DNA of 64,000 nt from Amphibalanus amphitrite (GCF_019059575.1 NW_024882195.1:62001-126000), one strand, 5' to 3'; counted from the first letter of the stretch, positions 43,505 to 55,613 are shown. Notes: generated by a model from the letters alone, not told the origin. Numbers and translations are program-made.

Positions 43505-43816
43505 GTGAGTAGCCTTCGCTGAATTGGGAGACCAGTTACAAATTTGCTACTTTTCAGACATTTTCTGTAGCATTCGTGAGAGATTACGCAGTTTTTGCTT
43601 ACCTACCACTTGTAATTGTTCTTTAGAACACCTCAGCCCTCACACATTTTATCGAAGCGTGATACCAAAGGGCACAAACTGGCTTTTTACTCTTTTTTGC
43701 AATTTACCCATTGCAGTGGAGCCAGGCTTTCGAACTAAAGCATGTTCATTGTTCATTGCCAAAAAAAAATATTGCCAAATACTTTTGACTCTTTGATTGG
43801 CGCGCCAAATTACCAG

Positions 43817-44752
43817 TAGGGGAAAGTGGGGTAAGACAGGCACCTTAACTTTGGAGCCATTTTTCGGCCGGTTAGAAACATCATAGAAACGGGAAACTGA
43901 GTGAAAACCTTTTTCAGACATTTAACTTCCATTTGCCAGAAGATGAGACTTCGACCTGACTACTTTTGCAAAACCTTGCAAAAACCCGTCTTATCCCACC
44001 CCATGGGGTAAGACGATCACATGGGTAGGGCAAGACGGCCAGCTTCTTTCACCGACTAGCACAGCTCGCAACAAATGCCTGAGATTAGCCGCATTAATTC
44101 AGTCGCTCGTTGGTCTCAAGTGCTTCGGAAATGGCAGTATACGAGATTCGTGCAGAAGGCGTATGCTTGTATATAGGCCGTAGTTCAGAAGCCATGTAGA
44201 ACCGTTTTTCACATTCATTATTCGAGAATAAACTGTGCCGGAGGAATATTACTAACATGTCTGTGAGCATCGGAATCGAACAGATTCTTATTAGAAATGC
44301 TTCTTTTTTTCCTACAGCAACAAAAATATTTTCACAATTGCAGACCCATTGGTACCATATGTACCTAGTTGCCCGTCTTACCCCAACCTTAATGTCAGAA
44401 GTTCAGCACGATTTTTCTCTGTGGACAATTTGATGGAGACAAAGCAAATCCGCGGTAAATGAACACTGGTGGCATATGTGTGTACCACAAGTGATTGCGA
44501 GTTTTTAACTCTATAGTGCTGCACACAAAAGCTTGCACAATACATTATGGATGTTTTCAATGAAATGAGTGTTTTAAAGAAATCAAAATAAAAGATTATC
44601 GACTTAGCACAAATTTACCAGACTTCAATGGTGGTGTGCAGTGGGAAAGGCAATTCTGGTCCTAATTTTTCTCGCTCGTAGCGCTATTGGTTTGGTCTGC
44701 AGAAGGGGTGCCCGTCTTACCTACCCTGACCGTCTTACCCCACTTTCCCCTA
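43817..44752. mobile_element. TIR MITE (GGGGAAAGTGGGGTAAGAC ends, TA flanks)
   Basis: TAGGGGAAAGTGGGGTAAGA at 43817 mirrors TCTTACCCCACTTTCCCCTA ending at 44752. Additional internal words TCTTACCCCAACC and GGGGTAAGACG recur. About 935 bp, non-coding. Same style of end as the large element at 9023. Confidence 0.8.
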
Positions 44753-44941
44753 CCTAATGCCGGCATTTTTTAAGGTTAGCTCCTCGCGCTTCCTCTTTAT
44801 GTATTTATGTTTTGTTATCCCCCAAGTAGCTTCGGTAGCATCGTCCGGGAGGCTTTACCACTCATGTTAGCCTTTCGAGAACTCATCAGAACAGATCGCC
44901 ACGTGCAGAAATGTGCCGACCTCTGACAACTTCGTCAGCAT

Positions 44942-46138
44942 TTAACCCGCGCCCGGCTGGGGGTCCTGGATTTCCACGCCCTGCTGGGGGGGGTGTTTGA
45001 ACACCCCCCCCCCCTTCTAACTCGGCTCCTGGGCCACGTAGCGATACGCGGAAGGCGGCGTTCGAAAGAGCGTCAAAAATAATGAGGAAATCACTTCGGT
45101 CAATTTTTGGTCAGGTCAAAGGTCAGGTCACCAGAGGTCATTGAAGGCAAAATTTCGCCGATTTCCAGGTCGAATGTCGACAATTTCCAAGAAGCCAACG
45201 CATAACTCGGGAACCAATAGAGCTACAGCGCCGCGGAAAAGCGCATTCGATAGCCCTATTAACGCCCTTTCTGGGTAATTCTCTCAGATTTCACCTAACG
45301 TCAACGGTTTTGCCTGCAGGGGGCAAAAACTGCAAAATACCCGATTTTTTCGGAAACAGTTTTTCTGCAATAACTTTTGACCCAAGCCTTGTACGAGCTT
45401 ACTTTTACCGGCATCGTGTTCCTCTCGTCAAGACGCATCGAATGAACTATAAGATGACCTTGAAAGGTCAACTTGAAAATTTGACCTCAGGTCAAGGTCA
45501 TGACCTGACCGGAAAGGGTCATGCTGCATATCAGTCGATCCGTATCGTCGAGCTGAACACATCTAAGGCGTTTTCATCGCTCTAGCATGCCTCTATCAAA
45601 AGTTATTTGCGAAAAACTGTTAGATGCCATTCGTGACCTAAGATGACCTCAGGGCATAAACAGGGGTCACGGACACCATTTTCATGTTCAGTGTGTCTCA
45701 ACTACTTGTAATTTAGTGTTTGGGAGTGTTTATAATGTCTTTCGTCCAAAGGAGGCGCATTTCAATTTTCTCCCATTGACTTATAATGGGGAGGTCGCAA
45801 AATTGACCTGACCTTAGGTCACCGATATAAAAATAAAATTCTGACATATACATTTTGTACATGCTATTGGTCTTAGCAATCGCTGAAAGTTTCAAAGCGA
45901 TCGGTCACTCGGTGTAGCTATGACAGACATTGAAACTTTTTATGAGGTGAGGTCACTTCAAGTGACCTGGTGACCTGACCTTGAATGACCTTGGTCTGAA
46001 ATTTTCACAACATGTGTAGAATCGATGTATGATAAGGTGTACCAAAAACGGGAGCGCCGCCGTTTTTGAGATATTCGCGAAAAACCACAAGGGGGGGTGT
46101 TCAAACACCCCCCCCCCCCCCAGCAGGGCGCGGGTTAA
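44942..46138 (-). mobile_element. piggyBac-like family A element (complete, inverted)
   Basis: TTAA at 44942-44945 and 46135-46138. Nearly the reverse complement of 2064-3266 along its length, so family A is a real repeat family with fixed ends. Contains CGAATTGACC-type hexamer clusters, TCAGGTCAAGGTCATGACC near 45487 and the AATGGGGAGGTCGC module. Hairpins are longer than in the first copy. Confidence 0.88.
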
Positions 46139-46319
46139 CCGTTATTCATAGCTACTTATTCCAGTCTTCTAACATTCCCTTCATTCTCCGCATTTCACAA
46201 TTTTCCTCGGGTAAAGTCAGTCGTGCTCGTATCTCGGACATCTACCGCCATCCAGTGACTAATGGTAGCGCCCTGAACTGGCCTTTCCGATATCCTGGCG
46301 GTGCAATGGCAGCCGCCCG

Positions 46320-46500
46320 TCACGACTTCTGACCGCGAGGAGCGGCGGGGTGAGCTGTGGGGAGACACCTACTTAGTGCGGCGCCGCTGGAACGGCTGCC
46401 CAGTGCACGTGACACAGGGCGGCTGGGTGTGTGAGGAATGGGGAGACACCGCAGGTCCCCACTGCGGCGTCACTGGAACGGTTGGACGTGAGTGTGACAA
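46320..46500 (+). repeat. Imperfect tandem duplication, about 90 bp
   Basis: GGGGAGACACC...GGCG..CTGGAACGG..G occurs twice (about 46360 and 46440); the second copy ends GGACGTGAGT, a possible donor. A plus-strand frame stays open through both copies (W-G-D-T repeats), but I see no acceptor and cannot call an exon. Confidence 0.4.
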
Positions 46501-46844
46501 CCGCTAAAAGACGGTTGAGCGGGACACAGTCACTGGAGCTATGACGTCTGGACTATGACGTCATGAGCGGCTAGTTTTGATGACGTCACCGGGACAACTT
46601 TCTGTGACAGTTTTTTTGCCAGATTGATTGCGTGTGGTCACTAAAATTGAAGCAAATGTGCAATGTGCATGTTATGCAGGATAATAAACGCTCTACCCTT
46701 TTTGAGGAGAAAGTCATGGTAGAAGTTTTCACGACGGAATAGCGGATACCTAATTTCTATTTGGTCCGTTGATACCTCAGGAACTTTAGTAGTTCTTTAT
46801 AGTAGGTTTTCCACCTTTCGAACGAGTGGCCCGTTACTTTGCTG

Positions 46845-47349
46845 TTAAAGGGACTGTCCCACCTTAAACATGGGGTTTGAGTTGAGATAGTCAAGTTTGC
46901 GGCGAGGTTCAGAAACCACTATCTATCTAGGTTGCAACCCCCGCGGCCTCTTGGTGTTGAAGAAATTCGTTCCCTTCATTTGAAAATGGGCCTTGTACAA
47001 GGCCCTATCTTCAACATGGAGCGACCGTTAGTGTGACGTCACCTCGTTTAGTCATTCTGATTTAAATGGGTTTGTTCGTTGAAAAATCGCTTAAAACTTG
47101 GTCTGAACTTTGTTGTGGTGCCCACAGAGTAAAAAGAATCAGCTTTATGACAGTAATGTGGCCTGGGGAAGGAGGTAATTTTGGGCTGTGACGTCACATA
47201 TTTGAAAGTTTGTGTTTGGAATATGGGAAGCCTAAGATGTTTAATGAAAAATAAATGCCAGAACCGTGTTCCTGGTCATCCAATCTATAAAGTCGGGCAC
47301 AATTTAACTGGTTTTAACAACATTTTAGAAGGTGGGATAGTCCCTTTAA
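46845..47349 (-). mobile_element. TTAA-flanked MITE, family M (copy 2, inverted)
   Basis: TTAA at 46845-46848 and 47346-47349, ends AGGGACTGTCCCACC and GGTGGGATAGTCCCT. Inverted relative to 19163 and 60691. Central palindrome is GGGCCTTGTACAAGGCCC here. Confidence 0.85.
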
Positions 47350-47734
47350 ACATTACACTAATTTATTTTATCTCAGGGTTTACCGCTCACGTATACCAAA
47401 AGGGTACGCACGCTTATGAAATTCTCAAATCTATATAATGCTACTACAATTATTAGAAAATATACTGAGCTGCCAGCTGAGGTTGACCGAGCTCTCCCAA
47501 TTCCACGCTGGCTTGGCTTTGGAACCGCAGCAGACGGCGGAGGTCAAGGTCACTGCTAAGGCGGCGGAGGGTTTGTTGCGCCCGGGCACCACCAGGGCGC
47601 ACGCAGTGTCGGACCGCTGAAACAGAAGCCATGTGGTGGGTATCTAGTTCATGCTTTGATCCCTTAAAGTCGAAATGTGGGCTACTAGAACTGTAAATTG
47701 AATCGTTTCCCAGCCACCCTTCACAAGTGGGACA

Positions 47735-47996
47735 CACATGGGCGCTAATTGGATACCAAACTGGGAGTCATTTGGGCTGCCCACCAAGGACCCAGTTGGG
47801 CATGTCATGGGCGTCCAACTGGGTCCCATCTGGGCACCCCTGACGGGGCCCATGTGGGGCCCAGCTGAGACCTGTATTGAGCAGCATATGGGCTTGCCCA
47901 ATTGGGACCCAGCTGGGAATAAATGGGTCCCACACGGGCTTTCCCAGATGGAACTCATATTGATGTCTCACGTATGCAAATAATCCCACAAGGGTT
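47735..47996. repeat. Quasi-palindromic TGGGNCCCA repeat tract
   Basis: Words such as CCAACTGGGTCCCATCTGGG, GGGCCCATGTGGGGCCC and TTGGGACCCAGCTGGG recur every 15-20 bases. The text resumes at 48891 (CTGGGATTTGGGACCCAGC), after the family B element, so that element inserted into this tract. Confidence 0.6.
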
Positions 47997-48890
47997 TTAA
48001 CCCTCGCATGTGTAGGGGGGGGGGTCGGATGGACCCCCCCCCCCATGGTTTTTCGCGAATAACTCGCGTAAAAAGCGGCCGATCGCGACGAAACTTTCAG
48101 TACCCTCGCATTGATCAATTTGACACCTACCCTGAAAATTTCATGACCCTGACCCAAATGACCTTTGACCTGTGACCTCTTTTCCGAGACCATGTTTGGC
48201 CGGAATCGCGATTTCGCGTATGTCGGCTCGCACTAGCCGCGTGTTTGCAAGCTTTTCGTGGTTTCAAACGTTCAAACATGTGATTTGATGTTACTCCCGT
48301 GTGCGTCAAGGTCACCTGAAGGTCAGGTCAGGTCATTGACCTTTGGTGACCTCGGGTGACCTCGGGTCACTTTTTCGAGTTTTACATGTTTCTAGGCTAG
48401 TTTTTGGAGCTGAATTCGAATTTAGCAACCATTTGAACATTTACGAAGTAGTTTTGGTGACTTCGTAACATGTTACGAAGCTGTCCGAGGCGGTTGACAC
48501 GTATTACGAATACCCGTCACAACCCCTACCGGTTGACCTGACCTGACCTGACCCGACCTGGTCTAAATGCTTAAAGACATCATCTCTGATCAAAACTAAC
48601 ACGATATTCGTGATCAGCACCCCGGAAAACCACATAGCAGCCACACTTTACGACTTTCTAACAGGTCCCGATTTTCCCGGTTTTCGGGTCATTGACCTGA
48701 CCTGGAAGGTCACCTGATGACCTAGGACCTTAAAATTGGGTATCATCGGCTTCCTCTCGTGACGGGCAACACGCTCGTTTTTTCCGCGAAGCTCTAGCTC
48801 GATCAGGGGCCAAACGGCAAGGGGGGGGTCCAACCGACCCCCCCCCTACACATTAGAAGCTGGCAAACGCCGCACACATGCGAGGGTTAA
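47997..48890 (+). mobile_element. piggyBac-like family B element (complete, second copy)
   Basis: TTAA at 47997-48000 and 48887-48890. Same ends, hairpins and interior as 6482-7382, differing mainly in homopolymer length and scattered substitutions. Shows that family B ends are fixed. Confidence 0.9.
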
Positions 48891-49084
48891 CTGGGATTTG
48901 GGACCCAGCTTATATCGTCCATTATTTCCGCGTGAGTCCCTTAGAACACTGTAATCACACGTGGGAGGGTTCACCCTTTGCCTCTCACTAGATCTCCAGA
49001 GATATTCGAACTCAAGACCCTTGGAACGTCAAAGTCAGTTGATCCAATGACGCAAGCATTGCTGAAGCAGTTGGCGGGACCGGT

Positions 49085-49671
49085 GCCGCGTCTGCCACTG
49101 CCGTCAGTATAGGGCCGGTGATAAGTTTCCCTCGCTGCCGTCAGTATAAGGCCGGTGATACTTCCCCCGCCGCCGTCGGTAGGGCCGGTGATACTTCCCC
49201 CGCCGCCGTCAGCAGGTGATCCGTGATACTTACCCCGCTGCCGTCGGTCGGGCCGGTGATACTTCCCTCGCTGCCGTCGGTAGGGCCGGTGATACTTCCC
49301 CCGCCGCCGTCAGTAGGTGATCCGTGATACTTACCCCCCTGCCGTCAGTAGGTGATCCGTGATACTTACCCCCCTGCCGTCAGTAGGTGATCCGTGATAC
49401 TTACCCCCCTGCCGTCAGTAGGTGATCCGTGATACTTACCCCCCTGCCGTCAGTAGGTGATCCGTGATACTTACCCCGCTGCTGTCAGTAGGTGATCCGT
49501 GATACTTACCCCGCTGCTGTCGGTAGGGCCGATGATACTTCCCCCGCCGCCGTCAGTACGGCTGGTAATACTTCCCCCGCCGCCGTCAGTAGGTGATCCG
49601 TGATACTTCTCCCGCTATCGTCAGTATGATACTTCCATCGCTGCCGTCAGTAGGTGATCCGTGATACTTAC
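49085..49671 (-). repeat. Tandem array with 5' splice-site units next to a cysteine-rich exon
   Basis: About 35-bp units; in minus-strand sense AGCGGGGTAAGTATCACGG followed by ATCACCTACTGACGGC. More than a dozen copies. Units with GTAAGTATC alternate with units in which the donor is GGAAGTATC and so lost. The array starts exactly at the donor of the exon at 49672, as in the Spatzle-like genes. Confidence 0.85.
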
Positions 49672-49809
49672 CTCGCTGCCGCGTTCTCCCGCGGTGGGAC
49701 TGGTGCTGCGCAGTGCGCGGCACAGGAAACATGCAAGGACGCTTTCCACTTCTTGTATGCACGAATGACTGCAAAACTCTCCATTCACTAAGCCGCACTT
49801 GCAGGAGGT
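49672..49809 (-). CDS. Cysteine-rich exon, family not recognised
   Basis: Acceptor AGTGCACAG (ending 49810) and donor GCGAG|GTAAGTATC (49671) bound 138 bases, 46 codons in phase 0. The translation begins TSCKCGLVNGEFCSHSCIQE and continues through LACFLCRAL to a Ser/Thr/Gly-rich end. Six cysteines in the first 30 residues suggest a secreted or extracellular disulfide-rich segment. I do not recognise the spacing. Neighbouring exons were not found. Confidence 0.5.
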
Positions 49810-49859
49810 CTGTGCACTAGGTATCGTTCCCAGCCATGACCTTCTGCTGTGCATGACGG

Positions 49860-50152
49860 AGATTGCTGAACTCGGGGTATGGTGAGTGAAGGGTAGGGCG
49901 AATTATGGTATATATTTTTGGTATAACTACTAGAAAAGCTATACGTAGTCGAGGCTGCTACATATTTAATTCAAACTAGAATACGATAGCACTCATGTTC
50001 GGCAATATGCACCAGGCATACGTTGTAACGTGCACATTTCTATTTTCCCATACCTGCTACATTGCATGATTAAATCGAGACATCCAGGCATTTTAATCGC
50101 ACGTGCACTGTACCACACTTTTCAAAGTTTAATGCAGTGCTTTAATATTGCC
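49860..50152. other. Stretch without recognised feature
   Basis: A/T-rich, upstream (minus strand) of the cysteine-rich exon; probably intron. Confidence 0.35.
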
Positions 50153-50200
50153 AGCCGTGTGGTTCAAGGGGTGTGGTTAAACGCGTTGAACCACACGGCT
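50153..50200. repeat. Hairpin (AGCCGTGTGGTTCAA arms)
   Basis: AGCCGTGTGGTTCAA is mirrored by TTGAACCACACGGCT with an 18-base centre. Perfect 15-base arms. Confidence 0.85.
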
Positions 50201-50267
50201 GCTGACGTCACTATCAATTATAGTTGTGGGCTTTTTGGCAGGTATGGGAAATACCTTCCAGCCCTAA

Positions 50268-50382
50268 GGCCGGGAATTCAATAAATGTCACCTCGCTTTT
50301 TTAGCGAAAAGCACCTCGGGCCTAACGGCCCTCGGAGTTTTCGCTAAAAAACCTCGGTGACATTTATTGAATCATCCCGGCC
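50268..50382. repeat. Foldback palindrome, about 50-bp arms
   Basis: GGCCGGGAATTCAATAAATG at 50268 is mirrored by CATTTATTGAATCATCCCGG before 50382; TTTTTTAGCGAAAA pairs with TTTTCGCTAAAAAA, and the centre is GGGCC-TAAC-GGCCC. The palindrome includes its centre and could be a tiny foldback transposon or a structured RNA. Confidence 0.85.
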
Positions 50383-50389
50383 CCGGGCA

Positions 50390-51020
50390 GGAATATATTA
50401 AAATTTATGTTTTTCACCGGCATCCCACACACCGCTTATAGACATTTCATAAAATGCCGGATTTCAGCCGATGCCTACGCCGTCGCCATCTGTTTCCATG
50501 GGGAAGGGAAGAATCACTCATGTGTGTGTCACTCTGGGTCTAGGTGTCACTCTGGGCATCAGAGTGTCTAAACTCTGGAAGTCTGGACATGGGGTCACTT
50601 TGGAGTGTCACGATAAGAACACCGTAAAAATACATACTCCGGTATGCATCGTTATGTTCTCCTTTCGTGGCTTACGGATTATATTGCGGTAAGACTTTCC
50701 AGTTTTTTTTTTTTTTGCTGTTTGCTCATTTCGGATAATCTTCCCTGCCACGGTACCGTGATTTAGAAAAAAATGCTACTGGAGTACTCCCGCAGGTATT
50801 ATCTTCTGTATTATAGCTATCAGTACCTCACATCCCCCCGATTATCTGTTTATCGTGATGATGGCTGCTGCTTATTCTGTGATATTACGGCCGTTTTTAG
50901 ACAGGGAATTCACGTACCGCATTCCAGACCCCTCCGCAGATCAGCTGAGCGTTAAAATCCACCTCTGAGCACTACATCGGCATCTTTACCGCTCGGCCCA
51001 CTGAGCTGCTCTCGGCTCAT
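50390..51020. other. Stretch without recognised feature
   Basis: Contains a T-run near 50702 and repeated GGTGTCACTCTGGG words near 50530-50600. No exon or boundary supported. Confidence 0.35.
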
Positions 51021-51021
51021 A

Positions 51022-52212
51022 TCCCGCGCCCCAGTGGCGGTCTCAGCCAACTTCGCCCTAGTGGGGGGGGGGGGGGGGGGCATATGTTACCACCCACCTC
51101 CAACTAAAAAACTAAGAGGGCTAGAAAGACGCAGTAAAAAGCAGTCGATAGCTCTCAATGCGTACGTTTGAAAGTATTTCGGTCATTTTTCACATTAAAG
51201 CAATATTGGGGTCACCAGAGGTCATCAAAGGTCAAAATTTGCCAATTGTCATTATATTTTTTTCAGAAATCATGCCGCTATCTCAGGAACTATGGTAGCT
51301 AAAAAAACGCATTGGAAAATAATCGATAGCTTTTGAACTCTTCTTTTGATAACGTCATTATCAAAATTGACCTCAGGTCAACGGTTTAGCCTCCAGAGGG
51401 CAAAAACTCCAAAATAGCTATTTTTACGAAAAGTGTTTTTCGACAGTAACTTTCGACTACAAAAAGTCACGACATTTCTACTGCCAGAATCGTGTTCCTC
51501 TCGCCGAGACAGTCGAATGAACTATAATTTGACCTTGAAAGGTCAACTTGAAAATTTGACCTCAGGTCAAGGTCATGACCTGACCGGAAAAGGTCATGTT
51601 GCATATCAGTCGATGCGTCTCAACAAGACAAACACAATGAGACCATCCCCAGCGTTCTATCTCTTTCCAATCGCGAGTTATTGGCAAAAAAAAAACTATT
51701 TGTAGCCTCTAATGACCTCGGATGACCTTTCTAGAGGCTATCAGCAAAAATGACACCTTGGTCATCACGAGTGATCTAAATCATTGTGATTCTGAAATAT
51801 TTGGACTGTTCCTATGCGTACACACGGATCTAGAGGTATTTTCATTTTTCTCCATTGACTTGTAATGGAAAGGTCACGCCACTGACCTGACCTTAGGTCA
51901 CGGATATAAAAAATCCGAGACATACAAATTGTAGGCACCCATAACAGCATGCAATCCACCAAGTTTAAAACCTTTCTGACAGACACTGCAGGCTGGACAG
52001 GATTGCAAACTTTTTTAGGCTTGGTCAGTTAACTTGACCTGGTGATCTGACCTGACATGACCTGGGGTCAAAAATTTCACACATTGTCCAAAATTGATGT
52101 ACCAAAAGCTACCCCAAGCGGCGCGGCGCTACGCGCCGCGGTTTTTTATTCACACGCAAAAAACGCGACAGGGTGGTAACATATGCCCCCCCCCCCCACT
52201 GGGGCGAAGGTT
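51022..52212 (+). mobile_element. piggyBac-like family H element, ends eroded
   Basis: CTTCGCCCTAGTGGGGGG (from 51043) mirrors CCCCCCACTGGGGCGAAG at the right; hairpins enclose CATATGTTACCACC-like and GGTGGTAACATATG words. CCCGCGCCCC lies outside left, but no TTAA pair remains. Interior modules shared with A and E: CAAGGTCATGACCTGACCGG, CCATTGACTTGTAATGG (51855), CTGACCTTAGGTCACGG, and GGCGCGGCGCTACGCGCCGC before the right hairpin. Confidence 0.7.
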
Positions 52213-52744
52213 GTACAGCTGCTTATGTCAGGACTCGGCGGGCGGCGGAGAAACGTCCAAAGCTGCGCGGCCGCTTCCTCCGGAGTCCGGAGGTAGTTAT
52301 GCATTTCCTCGCTACGTTACCACATTTCAGTTGGAAATGTAGCTCGATAATGGCAGCAAAGCAAATGCGCACGGAAAGAACCGACGCGATCAGTTGACGA
52401 GGAGGAAAAGGTTCTACCTATGCAGTGAAATGTATGTTCCCAGTACCTCATATAGGGCAAAAATACACCTTCATGCGTACTACCTACTTACAAAGTATGC
52501 CGAAATCTTTAATGATATGCGAAAAGCCCACTTACTTGAGTGTATAGTGTGTACACTCGAATGTACTTGAAAACTAGAGAAAAAAACGCACCAGAGTACA
52601 ATTGGATCATTGGAAACTCGCTGCAACAGTTGTTACCGCGACTTTTGTGACAGAACCAAGCGTTTCGCCGGAAATGATAACATGTTTTTATAATCCATGC
52701 GGTAATGCGAGTCCTTCATCTCAAGGCATGTCGATCTGATTACT

Positions 52745-52855
52745 GCGGGACGCTACTTATTTCGCTGCAGTATCTGTGACTGGCACGGCTTATTTCGCTG
52801 CAGTATCTGTGGATGGCACGGCTTATTTCGCTGCAGTATCTGTGACTGGTACAGC
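52745..52855. repeat. Three-copy tandem repeat, about 36 bp
   Basis: TTATTTCGCTGCAGTATCTG followed by TG(A/G)CTGGCACGGC occurs three times. The TTTCGCTGCAG part resembles a 3' splice site, which would make this an acceptor array, but no adjacent coding exon could be recognised. Confidence 0.6.
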
Positions 52856-52859
52856 CCGG

Positions 52860-53550
52860 CCGTAACTGCAGCTCGCCGCAGTCATGACTCTGTATAAACT
52901 GAGGCTCAGAGCTCCCGTGCACAGGACTTAGAGACTGCACGGAACTCGGAGCTCCGTGTCGTCATATGACCTGAGAGCTCTGTGATTATCAGCGGCTCCG
53001 GGCCGCGCTGAGCGGCTTAGGGCCGGCGCCGGGACCTGTTTTTGGCGCTCCTTCCGTGTGGTACGGTCTGATCACCCTCCGGGGCGGATTTCACTATCGT
53101 TGTCATTGTGGAACTAAGGAGCAGGAAGGTTTTGTTCGAACAGTCGGGATATATTTCTAGCATTTTTTTTTTCAATCGTGGATATCTAACTTCTGTTCTT
53201 TCCGAATCTAGCCGTTTAAAAAACACACTCACACTTTCACATCAAATCGCCTCTTTTTGCAGCACTATACATTGCTTTTTAACCACTGTTCTCTATCCGA
53301 TAGTTTAACCTGTGACTATTTTGTTTGCGTGGATTGAAGTAGCCTAGAAATGCTGACGGAGATAAGAACAGCGGCCAATTCAACAGCATGTCAACAACGA
53401 AAGCTGTTGATTGTCGGTAACCGCACGATTAGACACATACATGTCCGACGTCCGGCCCATGACTGAGAGATGGCCGACAGATGAATTTTTACCCATTTAA
53501 TACGGCAGTCGCGAGACCGTTATCTGTTGATAACGGGCGTTATCTTTAGT
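52860..53550. other. GC-rich then A/T-rich flank, no gene recognised
   Basis: Inverted GAGCTC / CGGAGCTCCG words near 52909-52960, then ordinary sequence. Nothing supported. Confidence 0.3.
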
Positions 53551-53553
53551 TAA

Positions 53554-53888
53554 ACCCGTAACGTAGCTCAGTTGGTAGAGCATCGGACTCCCGGTAGTGA
53601 GAGCCGGGTTCGAGACGCTCCGGCGCTCGATATTAGAGACTCCTGACGGGGATGGTCTGCGGTTGATGGGAGCAGCCGCAGCCAGTTGAAGTCAGTTGAG
53701 TGGGACAGGCCGTGTCCGGCTTTGAAGGGCACGTTAAACTTTGGCATCTAAATTCTAACGTTACCCGGAATTGCGCGATCGGACGGTAGGGGTCGGGGTC
53801 TACGCAACAAGCTCTGCTTAGCGTTGGCTCCGGCTCTGTCAATCCGTCCATTCAAACATTCGAGCTAAATTTATATTAAAAAAAAAAA
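53554..53888 (+). mobile_element. tRNA-derived SINE
   Basis: Box A-like TAGCTCAGTTGG at 53564 and box B-like GGTTCGAGAC at 53607 have tRNA-gene spacing, but the acceptor and T stems do not pair, so it is not a functional tRNA gene. An unrelated body of about 250 bases, including GGGCACGTTAAACT, follows and ends in an A-run at 53878-53888. This is the layout of a pol III-transcribed SINE. Confidence 0.65.
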
Positions 53889-53899
53889 CGCTGTCGGCA

Positions 53900-54415
53900 T
53901 CGTATGCTCCATACTCAAGTGTTGGCTGTTTATCGGCCGGCCGTCTCTCTCTCCCTTATGTCCTATTCACCTTCCAGGCGATCGTTAAGAGAGGAGACGG
54001 TCGACAAGGTACATAAGTACGTACGGAAATGCAGGTAGATAAAGAGCAGCGCAGATGGTTGGAGGGGGTGGGTGGAGGAAACGTGCTCAGCAGCGACCGC
54101 TGCTGGTCCGCTTCACTCGCCCGGGCCGCGTTGAGTGGATCTCAGCCGTCCCACTTGCGGCTGGCTTACCAGTGAGGCGTCACGAACCCTCCGGCGAGGT
54201 CAGGTCGGGTCAGTGCTCGACAGTGCCGGCCGGCGCGGCGTGGCTCTAGAGGCCAACCGCGGATACGCGTTTGAGCAAGGATGCAGCGTTACCGTTAACT
54301 GGTATAAAACAGATCCCGCAAAAAAATCATGTTTAAAATTGGATAAAAATGATAACGTCAGAATTTGTTACCTGCAATTAGGAGGAACATGAGTTGTATT
54401 AAGAAAAACGATTTA
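53900..54415. other. Stretch without recognised feature
   Basis: GC-rich between 54100 and 54250, otherwise unremarkable. It continues across the family F insertion into the frame at 55599. Confidence 0.3.
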
Positions 54416-54419
54416 AATG

Positions 54420-55613
54420 TTAACCCGCGCATGACTGGGGGGGAAGGGGCTCTACAGAGCCCCCCTTCCGTTTTTCAGCAATATCTTCTAAACCCTTTAA
54501 CGGATCGACACGAAACTTGCCGTACCTTCAAAGGCATCAATTTGAAACCTTGTGATAAAATTTCAACTTTCTAGCTACCATAGTTTGACCGGAAATGACG
54601 TCAGAGTGACGTCATGTCGGCCGATTTTCATGCAAAACACTGAATTACGGCAAACGCTCTCAAGAGCTCAGTTTTAAAAGCTAGATTCATTTTCTTTGCA
54701 TGAGTGGACTACAAATATACGTAGCTATCAAACTGCTATCTCGAATTTTCGATATTTTGAAAATTTTGAAAAATATGTATTTACAATTACAAAAAATATA
54801 TATTTTTTATCTTTTCAAAAAGTTTTTGACTTTTCGCAAAAACCGGAACATATGTGATAGAACACACACTGAGATGAACTACATTTGCAAGTTTTAGCCC
54901 AATATCTTCAAAAATAGCCAAGTTATTCGCATTATTGTCAAAATTTTACAATTTTATGTTTTTTTTTCAAATCCATTTTTTTGACGTCGTACAGCAATAT
55001 CAATGGCACCATTGTGTTACTGAGCTCAAACTGTATCTGATAGGCACCTTTTTTTTTGTTGAAAAATTTCATTTTCAAAATTTGACCTTTTGTGACCTGA
55101 AAGTGACATGACCTCCGGTAAATTCAGCTGAAGATGACCTCAAATGACACAGACGACACTATTTTCGAAATCTACGAGTAAAATGGACCATAAAACATGC
55201 GTCACGTGACCGATACATGATATACAATTTTCGTGAACTAGGATGACCTGACCTTGACCTTAAAAATTCGAAGTAAAAGTTCTGTAACCTCAGGGTATCT
55301 AAGGCACCCGTCAAAGAGTGTGTAAACCAAAAATGAGCCTGATCGGACCGGCCGTCCGGTGGTCAGAGCCTAAATTGTGAACTAGCAAAAATGTCGATAA
55401 TTTTTACTTTGACCTGACCTGTGACGTCATCGGTGACCTCAAGGTCAATGAAAATAGGTTTCTCGACAGTTTTTTTTCCAGGGCTATCAGACGCCGTTTG
55501 AATTTTGACGATCGGCCCAGTAGTTTCGGAGATAGGAGGGGGGGGGGGCTCTGGAGAGCCTCCCCCCCCCGTCACTCGCGTTATGGAAAATACCCCAGTC
55601 ATGCGCGGGTTAA
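54420..55613 (+). mobile_element. piggyBac-like non-autonomous element, family F
   Basis: TTAA at 54420-54423 and 55610-55613; ends CCCGCGCATGACTGGGG and CCCCAGTCATGCGCGGG (18 bases mirrored). Hairpins around GGGGCTCTACAGAGCCCC and GGGGCTCTGGAGAGCC. The interior is more A/T-rich than in other families, with fewer AGGTCA words (CCTGACCTTGACCTTAAA at 55247; GACCTGACCTGTGACG at 55410). A fragment is at 33325. Confidence 0.85.

Noticed and set aside
53563-53636. A functional tRNA gene
   Set aside because: Box A and box B words are present, but acceptor, anticodon and T stems do not pair; it is the head of a SINE.
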